A DNA stretch of 41,318 bases from Candidatus Eisenbacteria bacterium (GTDB lineage: Bacteria; Eisenbacteria; RBG-16-71-46), in NCBI GenBank assembly GCA_013140805.1, contig JABFRW010000020.1, forward strand, positions 1 to 41,318, written 5' to 3'. The position numbers and the translations under genes are program-made. Shown in pieces: positions 17,374 to 25,696 of the stretch. The notes beneath the pieces are model-generated. The model did not search any database. It was given only the letters and a program-made list of their open reading frames with translations, and was not told the origin of the DNA. Position 1 is the first letter of the stretch. The number at the start of each line of letters is the position of its first letter.

Positions 17374-17929
17374 GCGTCGCGCTCCGAGCGGCCGTGCAGG
17401 CGACCTGCGCTATGCGGCGCCGGTGGACGGACCGGTGCGCGTGCTGTTCCTGGACGTCGACGGAACGATGACCGACGGGTTGATCACCATGCGCGCCGAC
17501 GGGGATGCCCGGAACTTCTGGGTGCGCGACGGACTGGCGCTCGAGTGGGCGCGCGACTCGGGATTGCTCCCGATCGTGATCTCGGGCCGCGCGTCGCTGG
17601 CGGTCGAGGCGCGGATGCGTGATCTCAAACTCGAGTGCTACCTCGGGATAAAGGACAAGGTCGCGGTGGCCGAGAAGGTGCTCGCCCGGGAGAAGGCGCG
17701 CTGGATCGAGTGTGCGATGGTCGGCGACGACCTGCCGGACGTCCCGATGCTGAAGCGTGTCGGCTGGCCGATCGCGGTCGCGGACGCCGCACCGCAGGTG
17801 ATCGAGTTCGCGCGCGACGTCACGCTGGCCCGCGCCGGATTCGGCGCCGTTCGCGAGGCGGTCGAGATGCTGCTTCAGCACAACGGGCGCTGGGACGACG
17901 TGCTCAGGCGCTACGAGGTCATCGAGTGA
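17366..17929 (+). CDS. kdsC: 3-deoxy-manno-octulosonate-8-phosphatase
   Basis: ATG 17366 overlaps the end of kdsA by 8 nt and gives 187 residues, matching the usual KdsC length. The HAD motif I is LFLDVDGTMTDG, motif II falls in IVISGRAS, and VGDDLPDVPMLK is the acidic motif IV. It removes phosphate from KDO-8-phosphate. The next gene, kdsD, starts on the overlapping GTGA. Confidence 0.94.
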   Translation: MPERRAPSGRAGDLRYAAPVDGPVRVLFLDVDGTMTDGLITMRADGDARNFWVRDGLALEWARDSGLLPIVISGRASLAVEARMRDLKLECYLGIKDKVAVAEKVLAREKARWIECAMVGDDLPDVPMLKRVGWPIAVADAAPQVIEFARDVTLARAGFGAVREAVEMLLQHNGRWDDVLRRYEVIE

Positions 17930-18900
17930 GCGAGCGCCTGCTCGAGCTGGCGCGCGAAGTGGTGCGGATCGAGTCCGCCGCGGTCGCGGGGCTCGAGGCG
18001 CGGCTCGGCGACGAGTTCCTGGCCGCCGTCGAGCTGCTCGCGAGTTGTCAGGGCAAGGTGATCGTCTCGGGAGTCGGCAAGTCGGGGCTGATGTCGCACA
18101 AGCTCGCGGCAACCTTGACCAGCACCGGCACACCCGCCGTTTTCCTGCATCCCACCGACGCGTTGCACGGCGACGCCGGACTCTTCATGCGCGGCGATGC
18201 GGCATTGTTCCTCTCGAAGAGCGGGGCGAGCGAGGAGTTGTTGGCGCTGTTGCCCTATCTCGAGCGTCACGACATTCCGCTCGTCAGCATCGTGACGGAG
18301 CCGCGCTCGGCGCTCGCGAAACGCAGCCGCGTGGCGCTCGTGACCGGGCCGGTGCGCGAGGCGTGTCCGATGGACCTGACGCCCACCACCAGCATCACGC
18401 TCGCTCAGGTGATGGGCGACTGCCTCGCGGTCGCGCTGCTCGAGCGCCGGGGCTTCAAGCCCGAGGACTTCCGCTTCCTGCATCCGGGCGGCGTGATCGG
18501 TCGCGCGGCCGCACGTCGAGTGAGCGAGCTGATGCACGGGGGCGACGAGCTGCCGAAGGTCGCCGAGTCGGCGGGCCTTCGAGACGTGATGCTCGAGATC
18601 ATGGACAAGCGTCTCGGCGTCTCGACGGTGCTCGACTCCTCCGGCCGGCTGGCGGGGCTCGTGAGCGACGGCGACTTCAAGCGCATCCTGGTGCAGCACC
18701 GCGATCCGTGGGGGCTGCGTGCGATCGACGTCATGACGCGCACCCCGAGCACCATCGCGCCGGAGGCCCTGGTGGCCGCCGCGGTCCGCGCCATGGAGGA
18801 ACGTCCGCAGGGCCCGATCACCGCGCTGGTGGTCGTCGACGAGGAGCGTCGTCCGGTCGGCGTGCTGCACCTGCACGACTGCCTGCGAGCCGGCGCCTAG
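17926..18900 (+). CDS. kdsD: Arabinose-5-phosphate isomerase (SIS and two CBS domains)
   Basis: The GTG at 17926 overlaps the kdsC stop (GTGA) and gives 324 residues, near the E. coli length. It converts ribulose-5-phosphate to arabinose-5-phosphate, substrate of KdsA. The SIS domain (about residues 30-170) has VSGVGKSGLMSHKLAATLTS, HPTDALHGDAGLF and LSKSGASEELL. After FRFLHPGGVIGR come two CBS domains (about 200-320: VLDSSGRLAGLVSDGDFKR and VVDEERRPVGVLHLHDCLR). With kdsA and kdsC it completes the route to KDO. Confidence 0.95.
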   Translation: MSERLLELAREVVRIESAAVAGLEARLGDEFLAAVELLASCQGKVIVSGVGKSGLMSHKLAATLTSTGTPAVFLHPTDALHGDAGLFMRGDAALFLSKSGASEELLALLPYLERHDIPLVSIVTEPRSALAKRSRVALVTGPVREACPMDLTPTTSITLAQVMGDCLAVALLERRGFKPEDFRFLHPGGVIGRAAARRVSELMHGGDELPKVAESAGLRDVMLEIMDKRLGVSTVLDSSGRLAGLVSDGDFKRILVQHRDPWGLRAIDVMTRTPSTIAPEALVAAAVRAMEERPQGPITALVVVDEERRPVGVLHLHDCLRAGA

Positions 18901-19019
18901 TTTCGCGCGTACGTGCCGGCCCCTGCTCCGAGCCTCGACACGTCGTCCAACCATCGACAGGCGTGATTCGCGAGCGTCAAGTCCGCGTGGCTCAGGCCGA
19001 TAACCATGGAACGAATTGA

Positions 19020-19035
19020 TGGCACACCGTGTGCT
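19020..19035 (+). promoter_or_regulatory. Sigma54-like -24/-12 element overlapping a GCACAC-C-GTGTGC palindrome
   Basis: TGGCAC, five bases and GTGCT match the sigma54 consensus TGGCAC-N5-TTGCW at all but one listed position, with GG (19021-19022) and GC (19033-19034) separated by the required 10 nt. The same bases form a perfect palindrome GCACAC-C-GTGTGC (19022-19034), so an operator is an alternative reading. It lies about 57 bp upstream of lptC, in the operon that contains rpoN. Confidence 0.4.
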
Positions 19036-19063
19036 TGCCGGTGCCTGAGTCGTCTGTTAGCGT
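19035..19063 (+). promoter_or_regulatory. Possible sigma70 promoter for lptC-lptB-rpoN
   Basis: TTGCCG (19035-19040), a 17-bp spacer and TAGCGT (19058-19063). The predicted start is about 25 nt upstream of lptC ATG 19092. TTGCCG is also the -35 proposed for ahcY. The rest of the 191-nt gap after kdsD (18901-19019) shows no gene or clear terminator. Confidence 0.4.
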
Positions 19064-19091
19064 GCGATCGTCGCGCAAGAAGAGGATCTCG

Positions 19092-19697
19092 ATGCCTCGT
19101 CAGGACCGGCCCTTCCAAGCTCGTGCACCGCGTTTCCCGTGGTTTGGGATCGCGTGTCTGGCCGTGCTCGGGCTGACGCTGCTGGCGGGCTGCGGGCACG
19201 AACGCACGGCCCGAACCGGCGCCGCCTCGGCCGAGCTTCCCGACCAGGAAGTGAGCGACTTCTCGGTCGACGAGACCGACGCCGGCGCGATCCAGTGGAA
19301 GCTCTACGCCCAGAGCGCTGCAATCTACAACGCACGTGCGCTGATCGCGGGACGCGTGGTGCGTGTCGACTTCTTCGGCCGCGACGGCAAGCGCACCTCG
19401 ACGCTGACCGCCGACGAAGGCGAACTGCATCAGGTCGCTCACGACATGATCGCCCGCGGTCACGTGGTCATGCAGACCACCGAGGGCACGCGCATGACGA
19501 CCGAGGAGCTGCGATTCGACAACGACTCGCAGAAGATCTTCTCGGACCGTTTCGTGCGGATCGAACGGCGCGGCAACGTGCTCACCGGCTACGGATTCGA
19601 GAGCGATCCGAACCTCGAGCACTACGAGTTCAAGCGCGAGGTCAAGGCGGTGGTCCGGACTCAGTCGGGCGGCGGCATCAGTGAGGGGCCGCGATGA
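19092..19697 (+). CDS. lptC: LPS export system protein LptC, lipoprotein form
   Basis: ATG 19092 with AAGAAGAGGA upstream yields 201 residues; farther upstream codons lack a ribosome site. The N-terminal hydrophobic stretch ends in a lipobox LAGC (near residue 36), so it is probably lipid-anchored instead of having the transmembrane helix of E. coli LptC. The rest is beta-rich LptC/OstA-type sequence: ARALIAGRVVRVDFFGRDGK, LTADEGELHQ, ARGHVVMQTTEGTRMTTEEL and IFSDRFVRIERRGNVLTGYG. It takes LPS from the LptB2FG transporter into the periplasmic bridge. lptB overlaps directly, with no lptA between. Confidence 0.85.
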   Translation: MPRQDRPFQARAPRFPWFGIACLAVLGLTLLAGCGHERTARTGAASAELPDQEVSDFSVDETDAGAIQWKLYAQSAAIYNARALIAGRVVRVDFFGRDGKRTSTLTADEGELHQVAHDMIARGHVVMQTTEGTRMTTEELRFDNDSQKIFSDRFVRIERRGNVLTGYGFESDPNLEHYEFKREVKAVVRTQSGGGISEGPR

Positions 19698-20476
19698 GCG
19701 CGGGACCCGCGATCGCGCCGTCGTCAGCCGACGCACCCGTCCGCGCGCCGCTCGGCAGCGGTCTGGTGGCCGAGAATCTCGAGCGCTACTACGGCAAGTG
19801 GCGGGTGGTGGACGACGTGTCGATCCACGTGCGACCCGGTGAGGTGGTCGGGCTGCTGGGGCCGAACGGCGCCGGCAAGACGACCTCGTTCTACATGATC
19901 GTCGGATTGTTGCGACCGACGCGCGGTCGCATCCTGCTCGACGATCGCGACATCACCGACGCACCGGTCTACCAGCGCGCCCGCATGGGGCTCGGCTACC
20001 TGGCGCAGGAGCCCAGCATCTTTCGGCGGCTGAGCGTGCGCGACAACGTGCTCGCGGTGCTCGAGACCATGAAGATGAGCCGCGCGGACCGCGAGGCGCG
20101 CCTCGCGACGCTCCTCGACGACCTCAATCTGACGCACCTGTCCGACCGGCATGCTCACAAGTTGTCGGGAGGCGAGCGGCGCCGCGTCGAGATCACACGC
20201 GCGCTGGCCCGCCAGCCGCAGTTCATGCTGCTCGACGAACCATTCGTCGGCATCGATCCGATCGCGGTGGCCGAGATCCAGGACGTCGTCAAGCGGTTAC
20301 GCGAGCGCGGACTCGGGGTACTGATCACCGATCACAACGTGCGCGAGACGCTGCGCATCACCGATCGCGCCTACATCATGTACGAGGGTCGCATCCTGCT
20401 GCAGGGATCGGCCGAAGAGCTTGCGAACGATCCACGGGCTCGTCAGATCTACCTCGGCGAGCGGTTCTCGCTGTGA
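19694..20476 (+). CDS. lptB: LPS export ABC transporter ATP-binding protein
   Basis: The 260-residue cytoplasmic ATPase powers LPS extraction from the inner membrane. Walker A GPNGAGKTT, the Q-loop region YLAQEPSIFRRLSV (diagnostic of LptB), signature LSGGERRR, Walker B FMLLDEPFVGID and switch His in ITDHNVRETL are all present. It has about 20 extra residues at the N-terminus compared with E. coli LptB. ATG 19694 overlaps lptC (ATGA). LptF and LptG are not in the window. rpoN follows after 16 nt, a common arrangement. Confidence 0.96.
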   Translation: MSAGPAIAPSSADAPVRAPLGSGLVAENLERYYGKWRVVDDVSIHVRPGEVVGLLGPNGAGKTTSFYMIVGLLRPTRGRILLDDRDITDAPVYQRARMGLGYLAQEPSIFRRLSVRDNVLAVLETMKMSRADREARLATLLDDLNLTHLSDRHAHKLSGGERRRVEITRALARQPQFMLLDEPFVGIDPIAVAEIQDVVKRLRERGLGVLITDHNVRETLRITDRAYIMYEGRILLQGSAEELANDPRARQIYLGERFSL

Positions 20477-20492
20477 ATCGGAGTACGTCATC

Positions 20493-21929
20493 ATGGAAAT
20501 GAAGCACTCCCTCCAGTTGTCGCAACGGCCGGCGCTGATCATGACCCAGCGCCTGCAGCAGGCGCTCAAGCTCCTGCAGGTGCCGACTCTGGAGCTCCAG
20601 CAGATCCTCAAGCAGGAAATCATGCAGAACCCCATGCTCGAAGAGGTCGACGAAGTGACCGAGAGCGAGGACAACGCAGCCGAAGATTCGAACGACGAGA
20701 AGGACAACGAGGAAGCCGGCGATCCGAACGAGGAAGACCAGGTCGACTGGACGGAATACATGCAGGACGGCTCGTTCGACCGCACCTACGTGCCGCCGTC
20801 CGAGTCGAATCCGGAGTTTCTCGAGAAGGTTCAGGTCACCCGGACCTCGCTGGCCGAGAGCCTGCTCGAGCAGTTGAGCTTCCTGAGCCTCAAGCCCGAA
20901 CAGATCCTGATCGCCGAATTCATCGTCGGCTCGCTCGACGACCGTGGCTATCTCATGGCGATCCCCGAAGACATTGCGACCGCGACCGGCCGCACCGTCG
21001 TCGAAGTCGAATCGGTCCTCCAGGTGATCCAGGCGCTGGAGCCCGCCGGGGTGGGGGCGCGCGACCTGCGCGAGTGCCTGCTGATCCAGCTCGAGACGCG
21101 CAGCGACAAGGGCACGCTGACCTGGCAGCTCATCCACGACCAGTTCGACAACCTCGTGAACCGCCGGTTTCCCGAGATCTCACGCCAGCTCAAGGTGTCG
21201 GTCGAGGAGGTGCAGACGGCGGCCGACGCGGTGGCGACCCTCAATCCGCGTCCGGGCCTCCAGGTTTCGGATGACGATCCGCGCTACGTGGTGCCGGACC
21301 TGCTGGTCGAGCGTGTCGACGAGGAATACGTGGTGCTGCTCAACGACCGCAACGTCCCGCGCCTTCGGATCTCCTCCGCCTACGAGAGTGTGCTGCGCGA
21401 CAAGAAGTCCGCGCCGCGTGATTCGGAGGGCGCCAAGACCCGCGAGTACATTCAGACCAAGCTCAATTCCGCGCGGTGGCTGATCCAGACCATCGAACAG
21501 CGCCGTCGCACCATGATCAAAGTGATGAACTGCATCATCCGCGAGCAGCGCGAGTTCTTCGACAAGGGCATCGCGTTCCTGCGTCCGCTCACGCTGCAGC
21601 AGGTGGCGCGCCAGATCGACATGCACGAGTCCACCGTGAGCCGGGTGTGCAGCGGCAAGTACGTGCAGACGCCCCGCGGCGTCTTCGAGTTGAAGTTCTT
21701 CTTCTCGAGTGGCCTCGAAACCGAGGACGGAGAAGATGTCTCGGCGCGAACCGCCAAGGACATCATCAAGACGCTCATCGACGAGGAGGACAAGAAGGAC
21801 CCGCTTTCCGATCAGCGCATCGCCGAGCTGCTGCACGAGAAAGGGCTCAAGATCGCGCGTCGGACCGTGGCCAAGTACCGTGAGCAGCTGAGCATCCTGC
21901 CGGCGCGTTTTCGGCGCCGCGTGGCCTGA
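20493..21929 (+). CDS. rpoN: RNA polymerase sigma-54 factor
   Basis: ATG 20493 follows CGGAG by 9 nt; the product (478 residues) has the standard length. The N-terminal activator-interacting region is LSQRPALIMTQRLQQALKLL with ELQQILKQEIMQNPMLEE. A very acidic spacer (about residues 50-90) follows, then the core-binding region. The C-terminal helix-turn-helix LTLQQVARQIDMHESTVSRV precedes the RpoN box ARRTVAKYREQL, which reads the -24 element. It needs AAA+ enhancer-binding activators, none of which is in the window. Confidence 0.97.
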   Translation: MEMKHSLQLSQRPALIMTQRLQQALKLLQVPTLELQQILKQEIMQNPMLEEVDEVTESEDNAAEDSNDEKDNEEAGDPNEEDQVDWTEYMQDGSFDRTYVPPSESNPEFLEKVQVTRTSLAESLLEQLSFLSLKPEQILIAEFIVGSLDDRGYLMAIPEDIATATGRTVVEVESVLQVIQALEPAGVGARDLRECLLIQLETRSDKGTLTWQLIHDQFDNLVNRRFPEISRQLKVSVEEVQTAADAVATLNPRPGLQVSDDDPRYVVPDLLVERVDEEYVVLLNDRNVPRLRISSAYESVLRDKKSAPRDSEGAKTREYIQTKLNSARWLIQTIEQRRRTMIKVMNCIIREQREFFDKGIAFLRPLTLQQVARQIDMHESTVSRVCSGKYVQTPRGVFELKFFFSSGLETEDGEDVSARTAKDIIKTLIDEEDKKDPLSDQRIAELLHEKGLKIARRTVAKYREQLSILPARFRRRVA

Positions 21930-21969
21930 GCCCGATGCCGACCCGGCCGCAGCTTTCGGAGGTTCCGCC

Positions 21970-22377
21970 ATGCATGTCACGACCACCGCACGCCACTTCA
22001 CACTCGAATCGCCCGAGCGCTCCCACGCACAGGAGCGCCTCGACCGCCTCACGAAGTTTCTGGTGTGGGGCCGCAACCGGGTTCAGAGCGACGAATTGCA
22101 CCTGATTGTCACGGCCGAAAAGCACGGCTACACCGCCGAGGTGACGTTGAGGGTCGGGCGTCGCGAACTGGTGAGCCGCGAGCAGGCCGACGAAGCACGG
22201 GTCGCGATCGATCTGGCGGCATCCAAGCTCGAGGAACGGCTGCGACGCTTGAAGGACCGCGCCGTGGACCATCGGCGTACCGAGCACGTGCGCATCGCCG
22301 ACGAACCGAGCGACGGTGCACGCCCGGATGCCGAGGAGCCGTTCGACTGGCTCGACGGCCAACCGGCGGAGGATTGA
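21970..22377 (+). CDS. hpf: Ribosome hibernation promoting factor, short form
   Basis: The 135-residue protein has the HPF/RaiA fold: MHVTTTARHFTLESPERSHA at the start and DELHLIVTAEKHGYTAEVTLRVG, then a basic helix EERLRRLKDRAVDHRR. It lacks the long C-terminal dimerisation domain of long HPF and ends in an acidic tail. It should bind the 30S decoding region and silence ribosomes in slow growth. CGGAGG lies upstream. Position after rpoN is the widely conserved arrangement, and hprK starts 6 nt after its stop. Confidence 0.9.
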   Translation: MHVTTTARHFTLESPERSHAQERLDRLTKFLVWGRNRVQSDELHLIVTAEKHGYTAEVTLRVGRRELVSREQADEARVAIDLAASKLEERLRRLKDRAVDHRRTEHVRIADEPSDGARPDAEEPFDWLDGQPAED

Positions 22378-22383
22378 GGTCTC

Positions 22384-23355
22384 GTGGATAGCGTCAGCGC
22401 GGCACGACTGTTCGAGGATCAGCGTCAGGAACTGCAGCTCGAGGTGCTCACCGAGTCGCTCGCCTCGAACGCCGAGATCACCGTCAGCGACATCCATCGC
22501 CCCGGCATGGCGCTCATGGGCTTCGTCGAGAACTTCCTGCCCGAGCGCATCCAGATCCTCGCGCAGACCGAGATGACGTATCTCGCGACACTCGATCCCG
22601 CCGGCGTCCGTGCCGCGATCGATCGCCTGTTCCACTTCGACATGCCGCTGATCGTGGTGTGCAAGGGCCTCGAGGTGCCGCCGTACCTGCTTCAACGCGC
22701 GAATGCGCGCCAGGTGCCGGTGTACCGGACGCCGCAGAGCACCACGCCGTTCATCCACTCGCTGACCGGCTACCTCGATCACATGTTCGCGGTCTCGATG
22801 ACCGTGCACGGATCCCTGGTCGACGTATACGGCTGTGGACTGATGTTCACCGGCCGCAGCTCGATCGGAAAGTCCGAGACCGCGCTCGACCTGGTGGAGC
22901 GCGGGCATCGACTGGTGGCGGACGACGTGGTGACGATCACCAAGCGGCACGGCGACGTTCTGATCGGTACCGGCAATCAGCTGCTTCGCCATCACATGGA
23001 GATTCGAGGGCTCGGCATCATCGACGTGCAGGCGATCTTCGGGATCCGATCGATCCGCCTGCAGAAGCGCGTCGAGGTCGAGGTCAACCTGCGCGAATGG
23101 TCCGCCGAGGAGGAGTACGATCGCCTGGGGCTCGACGAGCGCAAGACCCGATACCTGGGCGTGGACATTCCGCTGGTGCAGATCCCGATCACGCCCGGCA
23201 AGAACATCACGGTCATCGCCGAAGTGATCGCGCTCAACTATCTCGTGAAGGTCACCGGCGGCTACTCGCCGGCGGAGCGACTCAATCAGCACCTGATCGA
23301 GCTGATGAAGCGCAAGAGCGCCGCCAAGGCGCTGGTGCGGGAGGACACGGAATGA
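22384..23355 (+). CDS. hprK: HPr kinase/phosphorylase
   Basis: The 323-residue enzyme (GTG start) phosphorylates HPr on Ser46 and can reverse this. The Walker A region reads GRSSIGKSE (about residues 157-165), slightly changed from the common GESGIGKSE. RGHRLVADDVV holds the acidic pair, MEIRGLGIIDVQAIFG is the HprK signature, and RKTRYLGVDIP and VRE-like C-terminal helices complete the domain. Its presence fits the intact Ser46 in the HPr encoded downstream. It overlaps the IIA gene by 4 nt (ATGA). RapZ, often found beside it, is absent. Confidence 0.95.
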   Translation: MDSVSAARLFEDQRQELQLEVLTESLASNAEITVSDIHRPGMALMGFVENFLPERIQILAQTEMTYLATLDPAGVRAAIDRLFHFDMPLIVVCKGLEVPPYLLQRANARQVPVYRTPQSTTPFIHSLTGYLDHMFAVSMTVHGSLVDVYGCGLMFTGRSSIGKSETALDLVERGHRLVADDVVTITKRHGDVLIGTGNQLLRHHMEIRGLGIIDVQAIFGIRSIRLQKRVEVEVNLREWSAEEEYDRLGLDERKTRYLGVDIPLVQIPITPGKNITVIAEVIALNYLVKVTGGYSPAERLNQHLIELMKRKSAAKALVREDTE

Positions 23356-23747
23356 GCCGCGTTCCCGCAATTCTGGTCATGCACGAAGGGCTCGCCGCGG
23401 CGCTGCTGGCGGCGGCCTCGCGACTCTATGGTCCGGTCGATGACATCGAGGCGCTCTCGAACGGCGGTCTGTCGCGCGATGGCCTCGAGTCGCTGATCGA
23501 GAGCCGGGTGGGTTCGTGGCGCGAGGGTGGCCTGGTGCTGACCGACGTGTGGGGTGGTTCGTGCCACGTGTGCGGAGCGCTGGCGGCGCGCGGTCACGGC
23601 GACATCGTGGTGGTGACCGGCGTCAACCTTCCGACCTTCGTGGACTTCCTGCACAACCGGGATCAGCTGCCGGTGCAGGAATTGGCGGATCGGCTGGTGC
23701 GAAAGGGGCAGGAGAGCATCCGCCTGCAGCGCGGCCCTCATCCATGA
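23352..23747 (+). CDS. PTS mannose-family EIIA component
   Basis: ATG 23352 overlaps hprK (ATGA) and gives 131 residues, one EIIA-man domain. His11 in ILVMHEGLAAALL is the expected phosphorylation site accepting phosphate from HPr. LVLTDVWGGSCHVCGALAA matches the DL-GGS-P-N region of the family with altered residues, and VVVTGVNLPTFVDFL is the following conserved segment. It passes phosphate to EIIB, encoded next with another ATGA overlap. Confidence 0.88.
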   Translation: MSRVPAILVMHEGLAAALLAAASRLYGPVDDIEALSNGGLSRDGLESLIESRVGSWREGGLVLTDVWGGSCHVCGALAARGHGDIVVVTGVNLPTFVDFLHNRDQLPVQELADRLVRKGQESIRLQRGPHP

Positions 23748-24241
23748 GCTGGGCGTTGGTGCGCATCGACGACCGGCTCATCCACGGCCAGGTCGTCGTG
23801 GCGTGGGGCAGCCGCATGCAGCCGCGTCGCATCTGGGTCGCCGACGATGCAGCGGCCGCGGACGCCTGGGAGCGTGAACTGCTCGCCGGAACCGCACCGG
23901 GCGTCGAGGTGCGGGTGGTGAGCATTGCCGAAGTCGCCGCCGCCTGGGAGACCGAGGCCGCCGCGCCCGAACCCGCCTTCCTGCTGGTGCGGGACCTCGC
24001 TGCGGCGCTCGCGCTGGTGCGGGCCGGCGCGCCGGTGCGAACCATGAACATCGGCGGGCTGCACTATGCGCCCGGCAAGACCAAGGTTCACGAGTCCGTG
24101 TATCTCGACGAGCACGATCGCCTTCAGGCGCGTGCGCTGCTCGGCGCCGGGATCCGACTCGACGTGCAGGACGTTCCGGCGGCTCGACCCGAGTCGCTCG
24201 TCCATCTCGATCCATCGCTCGGCGGAGCCACACCGCCGTGA
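23744..24241 (+). CDS. PTS mannose/sorbose-family EIIB component
   Basis: The 165-residue protein begins MSWALVRIDDRLIHGQVVVAWG; the RIDDRLIHGQV motif with His14 is the EIIB phosphorylation signature. Later MNIGGLHYAPGKTKV and VYLDEHD are family hallmarks. It transfers phosphate from EIIA to the incoming sugar at the IIC/IID membrane complex. ATG 23744 overlaps IIA and its stop overlaps the GTG of IIC. Confidence 0.93.
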   Translation: MSWALVRIDDRLIHGQVVVAWGSRMQPRRIWVADDAAAADAWERELLAGTAPGVEVRVVSIAEVAAAWETEAAAPEPAFLLVRDLAAALALVRAGAPVRTMNIGGLHYAPGKTKVHESVYLDEHDRLQARALLGAGIRLDVQDVPAARPESLVHLDPSLGGATPP

Positions 24242-24945
24242 TCGCCCCGATCGGTCCGACACTGGTACTCGGCGGCGTCGCCGCGGTCGACGCCACGCCG
24301 GTCGCTCAGACGCTGCTCTCGCAGCCGCTCGTCACCGCGACGCTGATCGGCTGGTGGTGGGGTGATCTGCACACCGCGCTGATGGTCGGCATGGTGCTGC
24401 AGGTGCTCGCGACCAGCACGCTTCCGGTCGGCGCACGCACTCCCGAGGACTACGCGACCGGGGGAGTCGTGGGTGCGGGGCTCGCGGTGCTGCTGGCGTC
24501 CGAGCAGCCGTTTCTTGTCACGCGCGATGCGTGCGCCGTGATCGGGGTGCTGTCGGGCCTGATCGTCGCGGTGCTCGGGGTGCCGATCATCAAGTGGCAG
24601 CGGCGCCACAATGAAGGACTCGCGCACTGGTGCGAAGACGCGGTGCGCGCCGGGCGTGCGGGCGCGCTCGCGCAGGCGCATGGTGCCGCGGTGGTGCTCG
24701 CGTTTGCGATCGGCGCCAGCTTCTGCGCGGTCGCGATCGGCCTCGGCGCATTCGCGACACGGGGACTCGTCGCACACGAGTCGATCCGACTGGCGCGCGC
24801 GTGGGCGCTCGCCGAACCGGTGTGGCTCGGGCTCGGAATCGCCCAGGTGCTGCATGCGTTCCTGCAGCGGCGGCTGGTGCGAGGCGCGCTGTTCGGCGCC
24901 GCACTGCTCGCCACCTGGCTCTATCTCATGGTCGGCACCGGCTGA
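24238..24945 (+). CDS. PTS mannose/sorbose-family EIIC membrane component
   Basis: The 235-residue integral membrane protein has about six hydrophobic segments. ATLIGWWWGDLHTALMVGMV, then VLATSTLPVGARTPEDYATG, are typical of sorbose-type IIC. It forms the sugar channel with IID. The GTG start overlaps the IIB stop (GTGA). The substrate cannot be read from the sequence; downstream genes point to a hexose entering as a 6-phosphate. Confidence 0.88.
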   Translation: MIAPIGPTLVLGGVAAVDATPVAQTLLSQPLVTATLIGWWWGDLHTALMVGMVLQVLATSTLPVGARTPEDYATGGVVGAGLAVLLASEQPFLVTRDACAVIGVLSGLIVAVLGVPIIKWQRRHNEGLAHWCEDAVRAGRAGALAQAHGAAVVLAFAIGASFCAVAIGLGAFATRGLVAHESIRLARAWALAEPVWLGLGIAQVLHAFLQRRLVRGALFGAALLATWLYLMVGTG

Positions 24946-24946
24946 C

Positions 24947-25696
24947 ATGGCGAAACTGACCGCGTTCGACCTCGGCCGCAGCTCGTGGCGCACGCATCTG
25001 CTGCAGGCGCTTTGGAACTACGAGCGCCAGCAGGGCATCGGCTGGGCGTTCGCGATCGAGCCGCTGCTCGAACGACTGATTCCGGATGCCTCGGAACGTC
25101 GCGCGCGGCTCGCCGAGCACACGGCGTACTTCAATACGCAGCCGACGCTCGCGTCGCTGGCGGTCGGTGCGGTTGCGGCACTCGAGGAGCGGCGTGCAGC
25201 CGGAGAGCCGGTCGATGCCGATGCGGTCGCGCGAACCAAGGCGGTGCTCGGTTCGGCACTGGCGGCGGTGGGCGACCGCTTCTTCTGGTTCACGCTGCGC
25301 CCGTTCGCCGGGCTGCTCGGCATCGCGCTCGCCGCCGGTGGCAGCCGTTACGGCGCGCTCGCGCTGTGGCTCGCCTACAACGCGTTTCACCTGCCGCTGA
25401 GGCACGCCGGGGTCGGGATCGGCTACCGTGAAGGTCCCGCCGTGCTGGGGGGCACGCTGCGCGCTCGGATCGAAAGCGTGATGCGCAATCTCTCGCTCGC
25501 CGGCTGCGCGCTCGCGGGTGTGGTGGTGGCGCTGCTGCTGGCGCCCGGCGGCAATCCACGCCCGGCGCCGTGGCAGGCGGCACTACTCGGCGGCATGATG
25601 TTCGGACTTCTGGCGGCACTTCGCTCGCGCCCGTCGCCCACCCAGTGGGCGCTCGGGCTCGGAGCGCTGTGCCTGATCGTGGGGTGGCGGCTGTGA
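24947..25696 (+). CDS. PTS mannose-family EIID membrane component
   Basis: ATG 24947 lies 1 nt after the IIC stop; the product has 249 residues. SSWRTHLLQALWNYERQQGI and HTAYFNTQPTLASLAVGAV match the conserved N-terminal half of EIID. FFWFTLRPFAGLLGIALA and YNAFHLPLRHAGVGIGYREG are also family segments. Membrane helices lie mainly in the C-terminal half. It is slightly shorter than many IID proteins. Confidence 0.9.
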   Translation: MAKLTAFDLGRSSWRTHLLQALWNYERQQGIGWAFAIEPLLERLIPDASERRARLAEHTAYFNTQPTLASLAVGAVAALEERRAAGEPVDADAVARTKAVLGSALAAVGDRFFWFTLRPFAGLLGIALAAGGSRYGALALWLAYNAFHLPLRHAGVGIGYREGPAVLGGTLRARIESVMRNLSLAGCALAGVVVALLLAPGGNPRPAPWQAALLGGMMFGLLAALRSRPSPTQWALGLGALCLIVGWRL

